Positions 13,854-21,964 of a stretch of 22,644 nucleotides of DNA are shown here, one piece after another; positions within the stretch are counted from its first letter, which is position 1, and the number at the start of each line of letters is the position of its first letter. The notes under the pieces were generated by a model, which saw nothing but the letters and a program-made list of their open reading frames with translations, was not told the DNA's origin and ran no database searches. The translations under genes were made by a program, and so were the position numbers. Source of the stretch: CBDUBH01 sp965365345. GTDB lineage: Bacteria; Bacteroidota; Ignavibacteria; Ignavibacteriales; SURF-24. The DNA lies in the NCBI GenBank assembly GCA_965365345.1, contig CBDUBH010000055.1:1-22644 (forward strand). The letters run 5' to 3'.

Positions 13854-15320
13854 TTAATTTTGTTCGGCAATTTTTTCTATTAATTTTTTAAGAAGTCCGT
13901 AAAATTCTTCCACTGTTTTTATATTTACTTTTTCATCCGGTGAATGCGCACCTGTAATTGTCGGACCGAATGAAATAATTTCCAAGCCCGGATATTTTGC
14001 GCTTAAAATTCCACATTCCAATCCTGCGTGAATTGCTTTTATTTCCGGCTCCTCATATTCCTTTTTGAAAAGATCTTTTGCAATTTTTAAAAGATTTGAA
14101 TTTGTATCGGGCTGCCATCCTGGATAACCATCACTTTGTAAAACTTTAGCATCGGCAAGATGAAAAGCAGATTCAACACTTTTTGCAATATAATTTTTCG
14201 AACTTTCAATTGAACTTCTTTGACTTGTTACAATTTGAAGATTTTCATTTTGAATTTGTATGGTAGCCAAATTTGTTGAAGTTTCAACCAGTTCTTTAAT
14301 TGCGCCGCTCATCGAAATTACTCCGTGCGGAATTGCCAGAAGTAATTTTATAATTTTTACTTTCAATTCATTTGAAATTACTTTTTCAAAATTTATAGTT
14401 GATTTTTCAATCTTAATTTCAATTTCAGGATCACTGTGTGAAAATTCCGATTTGAAATTATTCTGAAATTTCTCAATTATATGATTTACTTTTTCATTAT
14501 AATTTTCATCAAATTTAATTACAGCTTCAGCTTCACGCGGGATTGCATTACGCTTGCTTCCGCCATCAATATTTGCTAATTCAAATTTTATTGATGAATT
14601 CAATTCATTTAGAATTCTTGCCAAAAGTTTTATCGCATTGGCTCTTCCTGTATTTATATCAAGTCCGGAGTGCCCGCCTTTCAGACCTTTTACTATAATT
14701 TTTTGCGACATATTTTTGATATCGGGATCTTTAAAAAACAATTGAAGATTTCCGATCGTGTCAACTCCGCCGGCGCATCCTATGTAAATTGCTCCCATTT
14801 CTTCTGAATCTAAATTCAAAAGAATTTTACCGGAGATGAATCCGGGTTTTAAATTATTTGCACCTGTTAAACCGGTTTCTTCATCAACTGTAAAAAGGCA
14901 CTCGATAGGACCGTGATTAAAATTTGCATCTTTTAAGATTGCCAAAGCTGCAGCAACACCAATTCCGTTATCGGAGCCTAAAGTTGTTCCTTCTGCAGTA
15001 ACCCAATTATTTTCAATTTTTAATTTAATAGGATCATTATCAAAATCGTGCTCGGTTCCTTTGTTTTTTTCGCAAACCATATCAATATGTGATTGCAAAA
15101 CAATTCCCGGAGAATTTTCAAATCCCTTGCTTGCGGGAATTTTCATAACGATATTTCCTACTTCATCTTTTTTGTATTCGATTTTTCCTTCAGCAGCAAA
15201 ATCTTCAAGATATTTAATTATTTTGGCTTCTTTTTTTGAAGGACGCGGAACTTGGCTTATTTCGTAAAAATATTTCCAGAGTAGTTTTGGTTCCAAATTT
15301 AAAATTTCATTGGAAGACAT
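13854..15320 (-). CDS. pepD: Aminoacyl-histidine dipeptidase (PepD, M20C)
   Basis: A 488-residue two-domain zinc dipeptidase that cleaves Xaa-His and other dipeptides in the cytoplasm. Metal-site motifs run in family order: SHIDMVCEKN (77-86; His78, Asp80), LGSDNGIGVAAA with Asp117, the catalytic and zinc-binding glutamates in VDEETGLTG (Glu147, Glu148), LNLDSEE with Asp171, and the final histidine in ITGAHSPDEKV. GLKGGHSGLDIN marks the dimerisation/lid domain typical of PepD, and IHAGLECGIL is also family-specific. Length is normal. It lies 19 bases after bipA and eight bases before the acyl-CoA synthetase gene. The ATG at 15320-15318 starts at the standard position. Confidence 0.95.
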   Translation of the reverse strand: MSSNEILNLEPKLLWKYFYEISQVPRPSKKEAKIIKYLEDFAAEGKIEYKKDEVGNIVMKIPASKGFENSPGIVLQSHIDMVCEKNKGTEHDFDNDPIKLKIENNWVTAEGTTLGSDNGIGVAAALAILKDANFNHGPIECLFTVDEETGLTGANNLKPGFISGKILLNLDSEEMGAIYIGCAGGVDTIGNLQLFFKDPDIKNMSQKIIVKGLKGGHSGLDINTGRANAIKLLARILNELNSSIKFELANIDGGSKRNAIPREAEAVIKFDENYNEKVNHIIEKFQNNFKSEFSHSDPEIEIKIEKSTINFEKVISNELKVKIIKLLLAIPHGVISMSGAIKELVETSTNLATIQIQNENLQIVTSQRSSIESSKNYIAKSVESAFHLADAKVLQSDGYPGWQPDTNSNLLKIAKDLFKKEYEEPEIKAIHAGLECGILSAKYPGLEIISFGPTITGAHSPDEKVNIKTVEEFYGLLKKLIEKIAEQN

Positions 15321-15339
15321 TCATATTTCCTTAATTTAT

Positions 15340-17181
15340 TTAATTAACAGGATTTTCATTTTTCTTTTGTGCAAGTTTTGCGTTTTTCTTATCCATTTCG
15401 GTAAGATATTTTTTTCTTATTCTGATAAAGTTTGGAGTAACTTCTACATATTCATCATCGGTTATCCATTCAATTGCCTGTTCCAAAGTCATTAATCTTG
15501 CGGGTTCTAATCTTATTGCTTCATCAGCGCCGCTCGCACGCATATTTGTTAATTGTTTTGTTCTTGTAACATTTACACGCATGTCAAATTCACGTGAGTT
15601 TTCACCGATCACCATTCCTTCGTAAACCTCAGTTCCGGGATCAACAAAAAACACTGATCTTTCCTGTAATTTAAACATTGCATAAGCAGATGCAACTCCC
15701 GGTTCCATTGCTATTAACGCACCGCGTAATCTTTGAGTTATTTCACCTTTATAAGGTTCATAAGCATGAAAATTAGAATGAATAATTCCTGTTCCTTTTG
15801 TGTCGGTCATAAATTCATTTCTGTAACCGATCAATCCGCGAGTTGGTATGAAAAATTCAAGTCTGGTATTTTCATTTGAAGTGATCATATTTTTTAACTC
15901 GCCTTTTCTTTTGCCGAGTTTTTCAATTACTATTCCAACATGTTCTTCGGGAACGTCAACAATTACATGTTCAATAGGTTCTGCCAAAACATCATCTATT
16001 CTTTTTTGAATTACCTGCGGTCTGCTTACCTGAAGTTCGTAACCTTCACGACGCATATTTTCAATTAAAATTGCAAGATGAAGTTCGCCTCTTCCGCTGA
16101 CTTTAAATACATCCGGTGAATCTGTAATTTCAACTCTTAAGCTTACATTTAATTTTAATTCTCTGCTTAAACGATCACTAATGTTTCTAGTTGTAACATA
16201 TTTGCCGTCTTTTCCGGCAAAAGGTGAATTGTTAATCATGAAATTCATTGTAATAGTCGGTTCATCAACATCCACAAATGGAATCGATTCCGGGAATTTA
16301 ACATCTGTTAAAGTTTCACCGATGTTTATATCTTCAAATCCAGCTAAAGCGACAATATCACCTGCTCCGGCTTCTTCAACTTCCGCACGTTTTAGATTTT
16401 CGAATGTGTAAAGTTTTGTAATTTTTCCGTTAGATATCTTTTGTAGTTTTGTAATTAATGAAACTGTATCGCCTGTTCTTAATGCGCCGCGATGAATAAG
16501 CCCGATTCCAATTCTTCCTAAATAATCATTATAATCAATAGCGCTGACAAGCATTTGGAAAGGTTCATCCGGTTTAACTTTTGGAGATGGGACTCTATCA
16601 ACTATCAATTCGAAAAGCGGGAAAAGATTTTCTGGCTCTTTATCAAGACTTAAAGTTGCTACTCCCTGTTTTGCGATCGCATAGACAAAAGGGAAATCCA
16701 ATTGATCATCGCTTGCACCTAACGAAAGAAAAAGTTCGAAAACTTCATCCAAAACTTCATTCGGGCGTGCATCTTTTCTGTCAATTTTATTTATTACAAC
16801 GATTGGTTTTAATCCGAGATCAAGCGATTTTTTAAGTACGAATTTTGTTTGCGGAAGTGGACCTTCGGCTGCATCAACCAAAAGCAAAACTCCATCAACC
16901 ATTTTTAAAGTTCTTTCAACTTCACCGCCGAAATCAGCATGTCCCGGTGTGTCAACAATATTAATTTTATAATCTTTATATCTGATGCTTGTATTTTTTG
17001 CAAGGATTGTAATTCCTCTTTCTTTTTCAATGGGATTTGAATCCATTATTCTTTTTTCTACAGATTGATTATCCCTGAAAACTCCCGTTTGTTTTAGCAT
17101 GTGATCCACAAGAGTGGTTTTTCCGTGATCAACGTGGGCAACAATGGCAATGTTTCTAATATTATCTTTATTGATTATCAC
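15340..17181 (-). CDS. bipA: Ribosome-associated GTPase BipA/TypA
   Basis: A 613-residue translational GTPase of normal length that acts on the 70S ribosome and in 50S assembly under stress or cold. G1 is AHVDHGKTT (15-23), the switch I region contains ERGITI (54-59), G3 is DTPGHADFGGEVER (77-90) and G4 is NKIDRKD (131-137). EF-G-like domains II, III and V follow, then the BipA-specific C-terminal domain, in which TRGLIGYRNEFMTDTKGTGI is diagnostic and GENSREFDMRVN follows. The extreme C terminus is Lys-rich. It lies 25 bases after ychF and 19 before pepD on the same strand, suggesting one transcript. Start ATG at 17181-17179. Confidence 0.97.
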   Translation of the reverse strand: MIINKDNIRNIAIVAHVDHGKTTLVDHMLKQTGVFRDNQSVEKRIMDSNPIEKERGITILAKNTSIRYKDYKINIVDTPGHADFGGEVERTLKMVDGVLLLVDAAEGPLPQTKFVLKKSLDLGLKPIVVINKIDRKDARPNEVLDEVFELFLSLGASDDQLDFPFVYAIAKQGVATLSLDKEPENLFPLFELIVDRVPSPKVKPDEPFQMLVSAIDYNDYLGRIGIGLIHRGALRTGDTVSLITKLQKISNGKITKLYTFENLKRAEVEEAGAGDIVALAGFEDINIGETLTDVKFPESIPFVDVDEPTITMNFMINNSPFAGKDGKYVTTRNISDRLSRELKLNVSLRVEITDSPDVFKVSGRGELHLAILIENMRREGYELQVSRPQVIQKRIDDVLAEPIEHVIVDVPEEHVGIVIEKLGKRKGELKNMITSNENTRLEFFIPTRGLIGYRNEFMTDTKGTGIIHSNFHAYEPYKGEITQRLRGALIAMEPGVASAYAMFKLQERSVFFVDPGTEVYEGMVIGENSREFDMRVNVTRTKQLTNMRASGADEAIRLEPARLMTLEQAIEWITDDEYVEVTPNFIRIRKKYLTEMDKKNAKLAQKKNENPVN

Positions 17182-17206
17182 TTAGTTCTTTTTCCTTTCT
17201 TTTTGA

Positions 17207-18283
17207 TTAACTGTGTCTTATTGATAAAATATCACCGTCTTTAACTATATACTCTTTGCCTTCGAGTCGCCAAACACCGGTTTCTTTACATTTTGCAAAA
17301 GAGCCGCATTTCAGAAAATCTTCATAATGCACTACTTCTGCGCGAATAAATTTATTATAAAAATCTGTGTGAATTACGCCGGCAGCATCTTGAGCTGTCA
17401 TTCCTTCTTTGATCGTCCATGCGCGACATTCATCTTCTCCAACTGTTAAAAACGATTGAAGTCCCAATATTTCATACGATGTACGAAGAATTTTATTCAA
17501 TGCAGATTCTTTTATTCCGTATTCCTGCATAAAAATTTTTGCATCTTCTTCTTCCATTGTCGCAATTTCAGATTCAATCTTTGCAAAAAAAGGAATTACC
17601 GTAATTTCATAATTTGAAAAAGCATTTTTAATATCGCTTAAGATCTGATCAACTCTATCGAAAGAATTTTCATCAAAATTTACTGCAACAGCCATCGGTT
17701 TTAATGTTAAAAATTGATAGGACAAAAGCATTTTCTTTTCGTTTTGATCTAATTCCATAATTCTTAGAGGCAATTCTTTTTCAACGTGACGCATACATTT
17801 TTCAATCAAGGGAAGTTCTCTTTTTGCCTGTTCATTTTTTACTTTCAAAAGATCTTTTTGGATTTTCTCCAATCTGATTTCAAGAAGCGACATATCAGCA
17901 AGTAAAAATTCAGTTTCCAAAAATTGAAGATCTCTAACCGGATTTATTGAATTTTCCGGATGAGGAACTGCATCATTTTCAAATTGACGAATCACATAAA
18001 TAATTGCGTCATTATTTTTTACATTCTGAAGAAAATCAGGAGTAATTTTTACTTTCCCATCATCTGAAACTCTTAATCCGGGAATATCATAAACTTCAAT
18101 TGTTGCGTTTACTTGTTTCTTCGGATTAAAAATTCCGCTCATTTTATCTAATCTTTCATCGGGAACTCTTACAACCGCAAGATTTGCTTTATCGGATTGC
18201 ATTTGTCCTTCATCGGATTGTGTTAAAGTTTGAAATAAAGTAGTTTTTCCTGAATATTGTAAACCTACCAAACCAATTTGCAT
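17207..18283 (-). CDS. ychF: Divergent YchF/OLA1-family ATPase with TGS domain
   Basis: A 358-residue P-loop NTPase of the Obg-related YchF family. The C-terminal TGS/DUF933 region (about 272-356) is highly typical: AWTIKEG, AAGVIHTDF, FIRAEVVHYEDF and EGKEYIVKDGDI. The G4 motif is NFDE (202-205), the NxxE form that makes YchF prefer ATP to GTP. The P-loop is GLQYSGKT (7-14) in place of the usual GLPNVGKS, the conserved NYPF segment of switch I is missing, and G3 reads DIPGL. A helical coiled-coil-like insert lies at about 118-180. YchF proteins bind ribosomes and respond to redox stress. First gene of the bipA-pepD-ligase unit. The N-terminal changes suggest a paralogous clade, not standard YchF. 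Confidence 0.85.
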   Translation of the reverse strand: MQIGLVGLQYSGKTTLFQTLTQSDEGQMQSDKANLAVVRVPDERLDKMSGIFNPKKQVNATIEVYDIPGLRVSDDGKVKITPDFLQNVKNNDAIIYVIRQFENDAVPHPENSINPVRDLQFLETEFLLADMSLLEIRLEKIQKDLLKVKNEQAKRELPLIEKCMRHVEKELPLRIMELDQNEKKMLLSYQFLTLKPMAVAVNFDENSFDRVDQILSDIKNAFSNYEITVIPFFAKIESEIATMEEEDAKIFMQEYGIKESALNKILRTSYEILGLQSFLTVGEDECRAWTIKEGMTAQDAAGVIHTDFYNKFIRAEVVHYEDFLKCGSFAKCKETGVWRLEGKEYIVKDGDILSIRHS

Positions 18284-18311
18284 TTTCTATCCTGTAATAA
18301 TATTTCAAATC

Positions 18312-18335
18312 AAAAAAACCGCTTTATTAAGGCGG
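18312..18335 (-). terminator. Intrinsic terminator after the clpS operon
   Basis: On the minus strand a CCGC/GCGG stem (18335-18319) closes a short A/T loop with partial inner pairing and is followed directly by seven T residues (18318-18312). It lies between the clpS stop (18419) and the ychF start (18283), so it separates the two minus-strand units. The ychF promoter would then have to overlap or lie just after it. Confidence 0.65.
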
Positions 18336-18418
18336 CAAATTTTAAATCATAAATATACTATTATTTACTGAAATTTGTAAGATAAATTTATGTAGGGTAT
18401 TCTGAACTGAATATTAAA

Positions 18419-18712
18419 TCAGGAAACGACCTGAGTGTTCAAAGCAATTTCTTCAAGAATTGATGAAACTTTTAAACACTCCTGAATTGATCCGTTATAA
18501 ACAATTGCTTTACCTTTTACATGGACTTCAAAAGCAAAAGCGCGCGCAGATTCAAACGAACATTTTGTTGCTTTTATTAATTGAATTATAACTTCATCAA
18601 ATGTATGCCAGTCATCATTATATAAAATAACTTTGAACGGCAACCCGATAATGGTTTCCTCTTCCTGTTCCGGTTGATATTGACCTAAATTTGGTTTTTC
18701 TAATTTAAACAT
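18419..18712 (-). CDS. clpS: ATP-dependent Clp protease adaptor ClpS
   Basis: A 97-residue N-recognin that delivers proteins with destabilising N-terminal residues to the ClpA or ClpC protease. The core PFKVILYNDD begins at residue 25; Asn32, Asp33 and Asp34 (which hold the alpha-amino group) and His64 in EVHVKGKA are conserved. The adjacent hydrophobic-pocket segment reads WHTFDEV where E. coli has YTPMEFV, so the gatekeeper methionine position is Phe. A 24-residue Glu/Pro-rich N-terminal extension precedes the core, as in other ClpS proteins that thread into the ClpA pore. No clpA or clpC gene is in the window. It lies 18 bases after the thermonuclease gene and ends its operon before a terminator. 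Confidence 0.9.
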   Translation of the reverse strand: MFKLEKPNLGQYQPEQEEETIIGLPFKVILYNDDWHTFDEVIIQLIKATKCSFESARAFAFEVHVKGKAIVYNGSIQECLKVSSILEEIALNTQVVS

Positions 18713-18730
18713 TTCGATGATTCAAAAATT

Positions 18731-19318
18731 TTACAAAACAAATTCATTTTTGGTTGAAAGATTCAAACAAGCGAAATCTTTTCCTGCAGAAAATTCCAAA
18801 AATGATTTATCTTTTTCTTTTCTGTTTTTTCTTCTATTTCTTTGGTTTTTTCTGAAATCCCACGGCGCAACGGGATTTTTATCTTTCCACAAACCAATTT
18901 TTTGTTCGCGTGCCTTTAATTCCATTTCCAAAAGTTTCGGATCATCTGAATAATCACGATACCACCAAGCCAATCCTGCTTTTAATAATTCATGATTTAA
19001 ATTTCTACCATCAGGAAGAATAACTTCGCCGACAATTCTGCCGTATCTGTCTTTATCGCGAACAATCACTTTAACATCTTTTTGAAAAGAATGCTCTGCG
19101 GTAAATTCCCTTGCGTTATTTCCGAATGCCTGATTTTTTTCAGGAGTATCAATTGCATAAAATCTGATTCTGTGAGGTGTTTTATCAACAAGTAATTCGA
19201 TTGTATCGCCATCCAAAATTCTTACTACTTTTCCTTCTAAAGTATTTGTTCCGATCGAACATTTCTGAAAAAGAAATATTGTAAGTAAAAATAATATTGA
19301 AGTTAAAATCCGTTTCAA
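18731..19318 (-). CDS. Thermonuclease-family (SNase-like) nuclease, putative lipoprotein
   Basis: A 195-residue protein. A hydrophobic N terminus (residues 4-17) ends in FLFQKC with Cys20, which looks like a relaxed lipobox, so it is probably a membrane-attached, exported lipoprotein; this is inference. The staphylococcal-nuclease fold covers about 27-147. The calcium-site aspartates (Asp38 in LDGDT, Asp57) and the catalytic Arg52, Glu60 (RFYAIDTPE) and Arg94 (DRYGR) are all present, so it should be an active DNA/RNA endonuclease. HELLKAGLAWWY matches the conserved NEALVRQGLA helix. A strongly basic stretch (156-171) and a short unrelated tail follow. It sits in the middle of a three-gene unit, 18 bases from each neighbour. 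Confidence 0.88.
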   Translation of the reverse strand: MKRILTSILFLLTIFLFQKCSIGTNTLEGKVVRILDGDTIELLVDKTPHRIRFYAIDTPEKNQAFGNNAREFTAEHSFQKDVKVIVRDKDRYGRIVGEVILPDGRNLNHELLKAGLAWWYRDYSDDPKLLEMELKAREQKIGLWKDKNPVAPWDFRKNQRNRRKNRKEKDKSFLEFSAGKDFACLNLSTKNEFVL

Positions 19319-19336
19319 AATATCACCAAATTGTTT

Positions 19337-20044
19337 TTATTTCTTATTTTCTTGTGCTTTGTAATTTGTCAATTTCTCTTCATAAAATTTTATAAGATCT
19401 GAATCAGGATATTTTAATTTTAATTCATTTACCATTTCAGATAAAAACTCAAAATCTTCCGCAATATCCATAAAATTGAATGCGTAAATTTTTGAAAAGG
19501 AATTTATTTCATTTAAATATGATTTAAGATCATCTTTATAAATTTCATTATTATTTCTGTAAAGTTGAGTTAAACTTACAACTTTTTCATTATTATTTTC
19601 CCTTTTTGCTTTTACAAGTTCAAGAAAAAGCGGATTAACCAAACTATCTCGTAAAGTTTTATTCTTTTTTTCAATTTCATGCAAAATTTGAGTTTCGTTT
19701 GATCCGAAAACTTCAAATTTCTCCGGATCGTAAAGATCAATTTTGATCGATAAATTTTGAGCGCCGGTAACTGCTATTTTGAATAAATGCTTTTCAAAAA
19801 GATCGATTTGATAAAAATCAGGTTCATCAAAATTAAATTCCGTTCTGAAAGTTTTATTACCGACAAAAACAAAGTTTTTAAAATCCCGGTAAATTCCTGA
19901 TTTTTCATCAAATTGTTTTAATTTTACCATGCCTTGCGAAGGCTGATGCTCAATAGTAATATTAATTATAACTTTTTCTTTGGCGAAAATATTTAATGCA
20001 GTAATAAAGAAAAAGATTGCAAAAAATGTTTTAAATAATTTCAT
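19337..20044 (-). CDS. Exported DUF4369-like protein without thioredoxin domain
   Basis: A 235-residue protein with a clear signal peptide (Lys at 2 and 5, hydrophobic 6-20, cleavage likely after Ala21), so periplasmic or surface-located. Residues about 24-115 form a beta-rich domain with alternating hydrophobics and the sequence FEVFGSNETQILHEI. This resembles the DUF4369 domain that precedes a TlpA/AhpC thioredoxin domain in Bacteroidota proteins. The rest (about 116-235) is helical and highly charged. No CxxC or thioredoxin fold follows, so it is either a shortened relative or a separate family. First gene of the thermonuclease-clpS unit and divergent from etfB. The function is unknown, and the DUF4369 link is a by-eye resemblance. 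Confidence 0.65.
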   Translation of the reverse strand: MKLFKTFFAIFFFITALNIFAKEKVIINITIEHQPSQGMVKLKQFDEKSGIYRDFKNFVFVGNKTFRTEFNFDEPDFYQIDLFEKHLFKIAVTGAQNLSIKIDLYDPEKFEVFGSNETQILHEIEKKNKTLRDSLVNPLFLELVKAKRENNNEKVVSLTQLYRNNNEIYKDDLKSYLNEINSFSKIYAFNFMDIAEDFEFLSEMVNELKLKYPDSDLIKFYEEKLTNYKAQENKK

Positions 20045-20065
20045 AAAGCGTTCTTTTATTTATAT

Positions 20066-20073
20066 CAAAAATA
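20066..20073 (-). promoter_or_regulatory. Candidate -7 box (TATTTTTG) of the DUF4369-thermonuclease-clpS operon
   Basis: The minus strand reads TATTTTTG, an exact TAnnTTTG match, 21 bases ahead of the ATG at 20044. A TTG lies only 14 bases further upstream, shorter than the usual spacer, so the -33 element is unsupported. Confidence 0.3.
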
Positions 20074-20111
20074 CATAATTTTGAATACAATCACACCGAT
20101 AAAATGAGCTT

Positions 20112-20135
20112 AAATCTAAATTTAAAATTTGATTT
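20112..20135. promoter_or_regulatory. Inverted repeat in the etfB upstream region
   Basis: AAATC-T-AAATTT (20112-20123) and AAATTT-GATTT (20125-20135) are reverse complements except for one unpaired T, around a single central A. A TATCTTTA octamer (20145-20152), close to the -7 consensus, follows ten bases later. This arrangement could be an operator over the -33 region of the etfBA promoter. Confidence 0.25.
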
Positions 20136-20209
20136 TAGCAAAGTTATCTTTATATTTTTAATAAATTCAATTCTTAAAAAGAAATTCAAATCAGATTAAA
20201 GGAGGCGTA

Positions 20210-20956
20210 ATGAAAATAGCAGTATGCGTTAATCATGTGCCTGACACTGCTACAAAAATTAATATCGGTTCTGACGGAAATTCAATCGATCCAAACGGAG
20301 TAACTTACATAATTAATCCTTATGATGAATTTGCCGTTGAAGAAGCTCTAAAAACAAAAGAAAAACTCGGCGGCGAAGTTGTTGCTATTAGTCTTGGAAC
20401 CGAAGCTTATAAAGAAACTTTGCGAAAAGCTTTGGCTATGGGATGTGACAATGCCGTTTTAATAAAGGACAGCGGAAAAAGAGATTCATTCGGAATTGCA
20501 AAAGCTCTTGCTGATGAAATAAAAAATCAAAATGCCGAAATAGTTTTTTTCGGAAAACAATCTGTTGATTATGATAATTCAATTACCGGACAGCTTACTG
20601 CGGAATTATTAAATTATAATTGCGTTTCGATAGTTGTTGACCTGAAAATTGAAGGAAACAAAATTACGGCTGAAAGAGAAATTGAAGGCGGAAGAGAAGT
20701 TGTTGAAACAACACTGCCGGTTGTAATTACAGCGCAAAAAGGTTTGAACGATCCCCGTTATGCTTCTTTAAAAGGAATAATGGCTGCAAAGAAAAAAACA
20801 ATTGAAGAAAAAGATGCAGCGCCTTACGAAAATAAAGTTGAAGTGCTTAATATGAAAAAGCCGCCGCAAAAACAAGCCGGCAGAATTTTAGGCAGCGATA
20901 AATCAGCTGTCACGGAATTAGTTAAAGCACTTAAAGAAGAAGCAAAAGTAATTTGA
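20210..20956 (+). CDS. etfB: Electron transfer flavoprotein, beta subunit
   Basis: A 248-residue EtfB, which with EtfA carries electrons from acyl-CoA dehydrogenases to a membrane quinone reductase. It begins MKIAVCVNHVPDT; INPYDEFAVEEAL (35-47) and AISLGTEAYKETLRKALAMG (59-78) are characteristic, and GKQSVDYDNSITGQ (114-127) is the segment that binds AMP or, in bifurcating types, a second FAD. A strong Shine-Dalgarno AAAGGAGG (20198-20205) sits four bases ahead of the ATG. EtfA follows at once. The C-terminal arm is of the ordinary group I kind. I cannot decide bifurcating or not by eye, but absence of a NADH-binding partner and presence of an EMO-like gene argue for the ordinary electron carrier. 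Confidence 0.95.
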   Translation: MKIAVCVNHVPDTATKINIGSDGNSIDPNGVTYIINPYDEFAVEEALKTKEKLGGEVVAISLGTEAYKETLRKALAMGCDNAVLIKDSGKRDSFGIAKALADEIKNQNAEIVFFGKQSVDYDNSITGQLTAELLNYNCVSIVVDLKIEGNKITAEREIEGGREVVETTLPVVITAQKGLNDPRYASLKGIMAAKKKTIEEKDAAPYENKVEVLNMKKPPQKQAGRILGSDKSAVTELVKALKEEAKVI

Positions 20957-20970
20957 GGATTAAAAATATT

Positions 20971-21936
20971 ATGGCAAATAAAATTTTAGTTTTTATAGAA
21001 ACTTTTCAAGGACAAATAAAAAAATCATCTTTGGAAGCAATTTCTGCAGCAAAGGAAATTTCATCCAAAATTAATTTTGAAGTTGAAGCTGTTGCAATAG
21101 ATAAAAATATTGAACAAGCTGAAACTCTCAGCAATTTTGGTTTAAATAAAATTACATTATTAAAAAACGATCAGCTCGAAAATTATTCACCTTCGGCATT
21201 TACAAAAATATTATCAGATCATGCAAAAGAAATTGATGCTGATATATTATTCTTTTCGCATACATCTTTAGGTCGTGATCTTGCGCCGCGCGTTGCAGTC
21301 AGATTTGAAGCAGGTATTACAACCGATTGTGTAGAATTAAATATTGATGGAAGTGATATTATTGCTTCACGTCCGGTTTTTGCCGGAAAAGCTTTGGTTG
21401 AAACAAAAATAAATTCTGTGAAGAAAATATTTACATTACGCCCGAATATTTTTCACGCAAATAAAATTTCGGATGCAAATGCTGAAATTATTACTAAAGA
21501 AGTCAATGAACTTGATCTTTCATCAAGAGTTACGGGAATTAAAAAATCAGCCGATAAAATTGATGTTGCTGAAGCTGAAATTATAGTTTCCGGCGGAAGA
21601 GGATTGAAAGGACCGGAAAATTTTCATATTATTGAGGAGCTCGCAGAAACTCTTGGTGCAGCAGTAGGTGCTTCTCGCGCTGTAGTTGATGCCGGCTGGA
21701 GACCTCATAATGAACAGGTTGGACAAACAGGAAAAACAGTATCACCGAATTTGTATATTGCAGTTGGAATTTCCGGAGCTATACAACATTTGGCGGGAAT
21801 GTCATCATCAAAATATATTGTTGCAATAAATAAAGATAAGGACGCACCGATTTTCAGTATCGCTGATTACGGAATTATCGGCGATGCATTGGAAATTGTT
21901 CCTGCATTAACAGAAGAATTGAAAAAAAATAAATAA
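20971..21936 (+). CDS. etfA: Electron transfer flavoprotein, alpha subunit
   Basis: A 321-residue EtfA. The N-terminal domain begins MANKILVFIETFQGQIKKSS; the C-terminal FAD-binding domain shows SGGRGLKGPENF, then VGASRAVVDAGWRPHNEQVG, QTGKTVSPNLYIAVGISGA and the final SIADYGIIGDALEIVPAL, all family hallmarks. FAD bound here accepts electrons from the dehydrogenase. The ATG at 20971 is chosen because it gives the standard N terminus. A TTG at 20953 would overlap the etfB stop and add six residues. GAGGA (20955-20959) is 11 bases ahead of the ATG, a little far. Co-transcribed with etfB and followed after 28 bases by the DUF151 gene. Confidence 0.95.
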   Translation: MANKILVFIETFQGQIKKSSLEAISAAKEISSKINFEVEAVAIDKNIEQAETLSNFGLNKITLLKNDQLENYSPSAFTKILSDHAKEIDADILFFSHTSLGRDLAPRVAVRFEAGITTDCVELNIDGSDIIASRPVFAGKALVETKINSVKKIFTLRPNIFHANKISDANAEIITKEVNELDLSSRVTGIKKSADKIDVAEAEIIVSGGRGLKGPENFHIIEELAETLGAAVGASRAVVDAGWRPHNEQVGQTGKTVSPNLYIAVGISGAIQHLAGMSSSKYIVAINKDKDAPIFSIADYGIIGDALEIVPALTEELKKNK

Positions 21937-21964
21937 AAAATTTATAACCGGGTTAGAGGTTGCA

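Noticed and set aside
20953..20970. TTG start of etfA overlapping the etfB stop
   Set aside because: The six extra residues are not typical of EtfA; the ATG at 20971 gives the family's N terminus.
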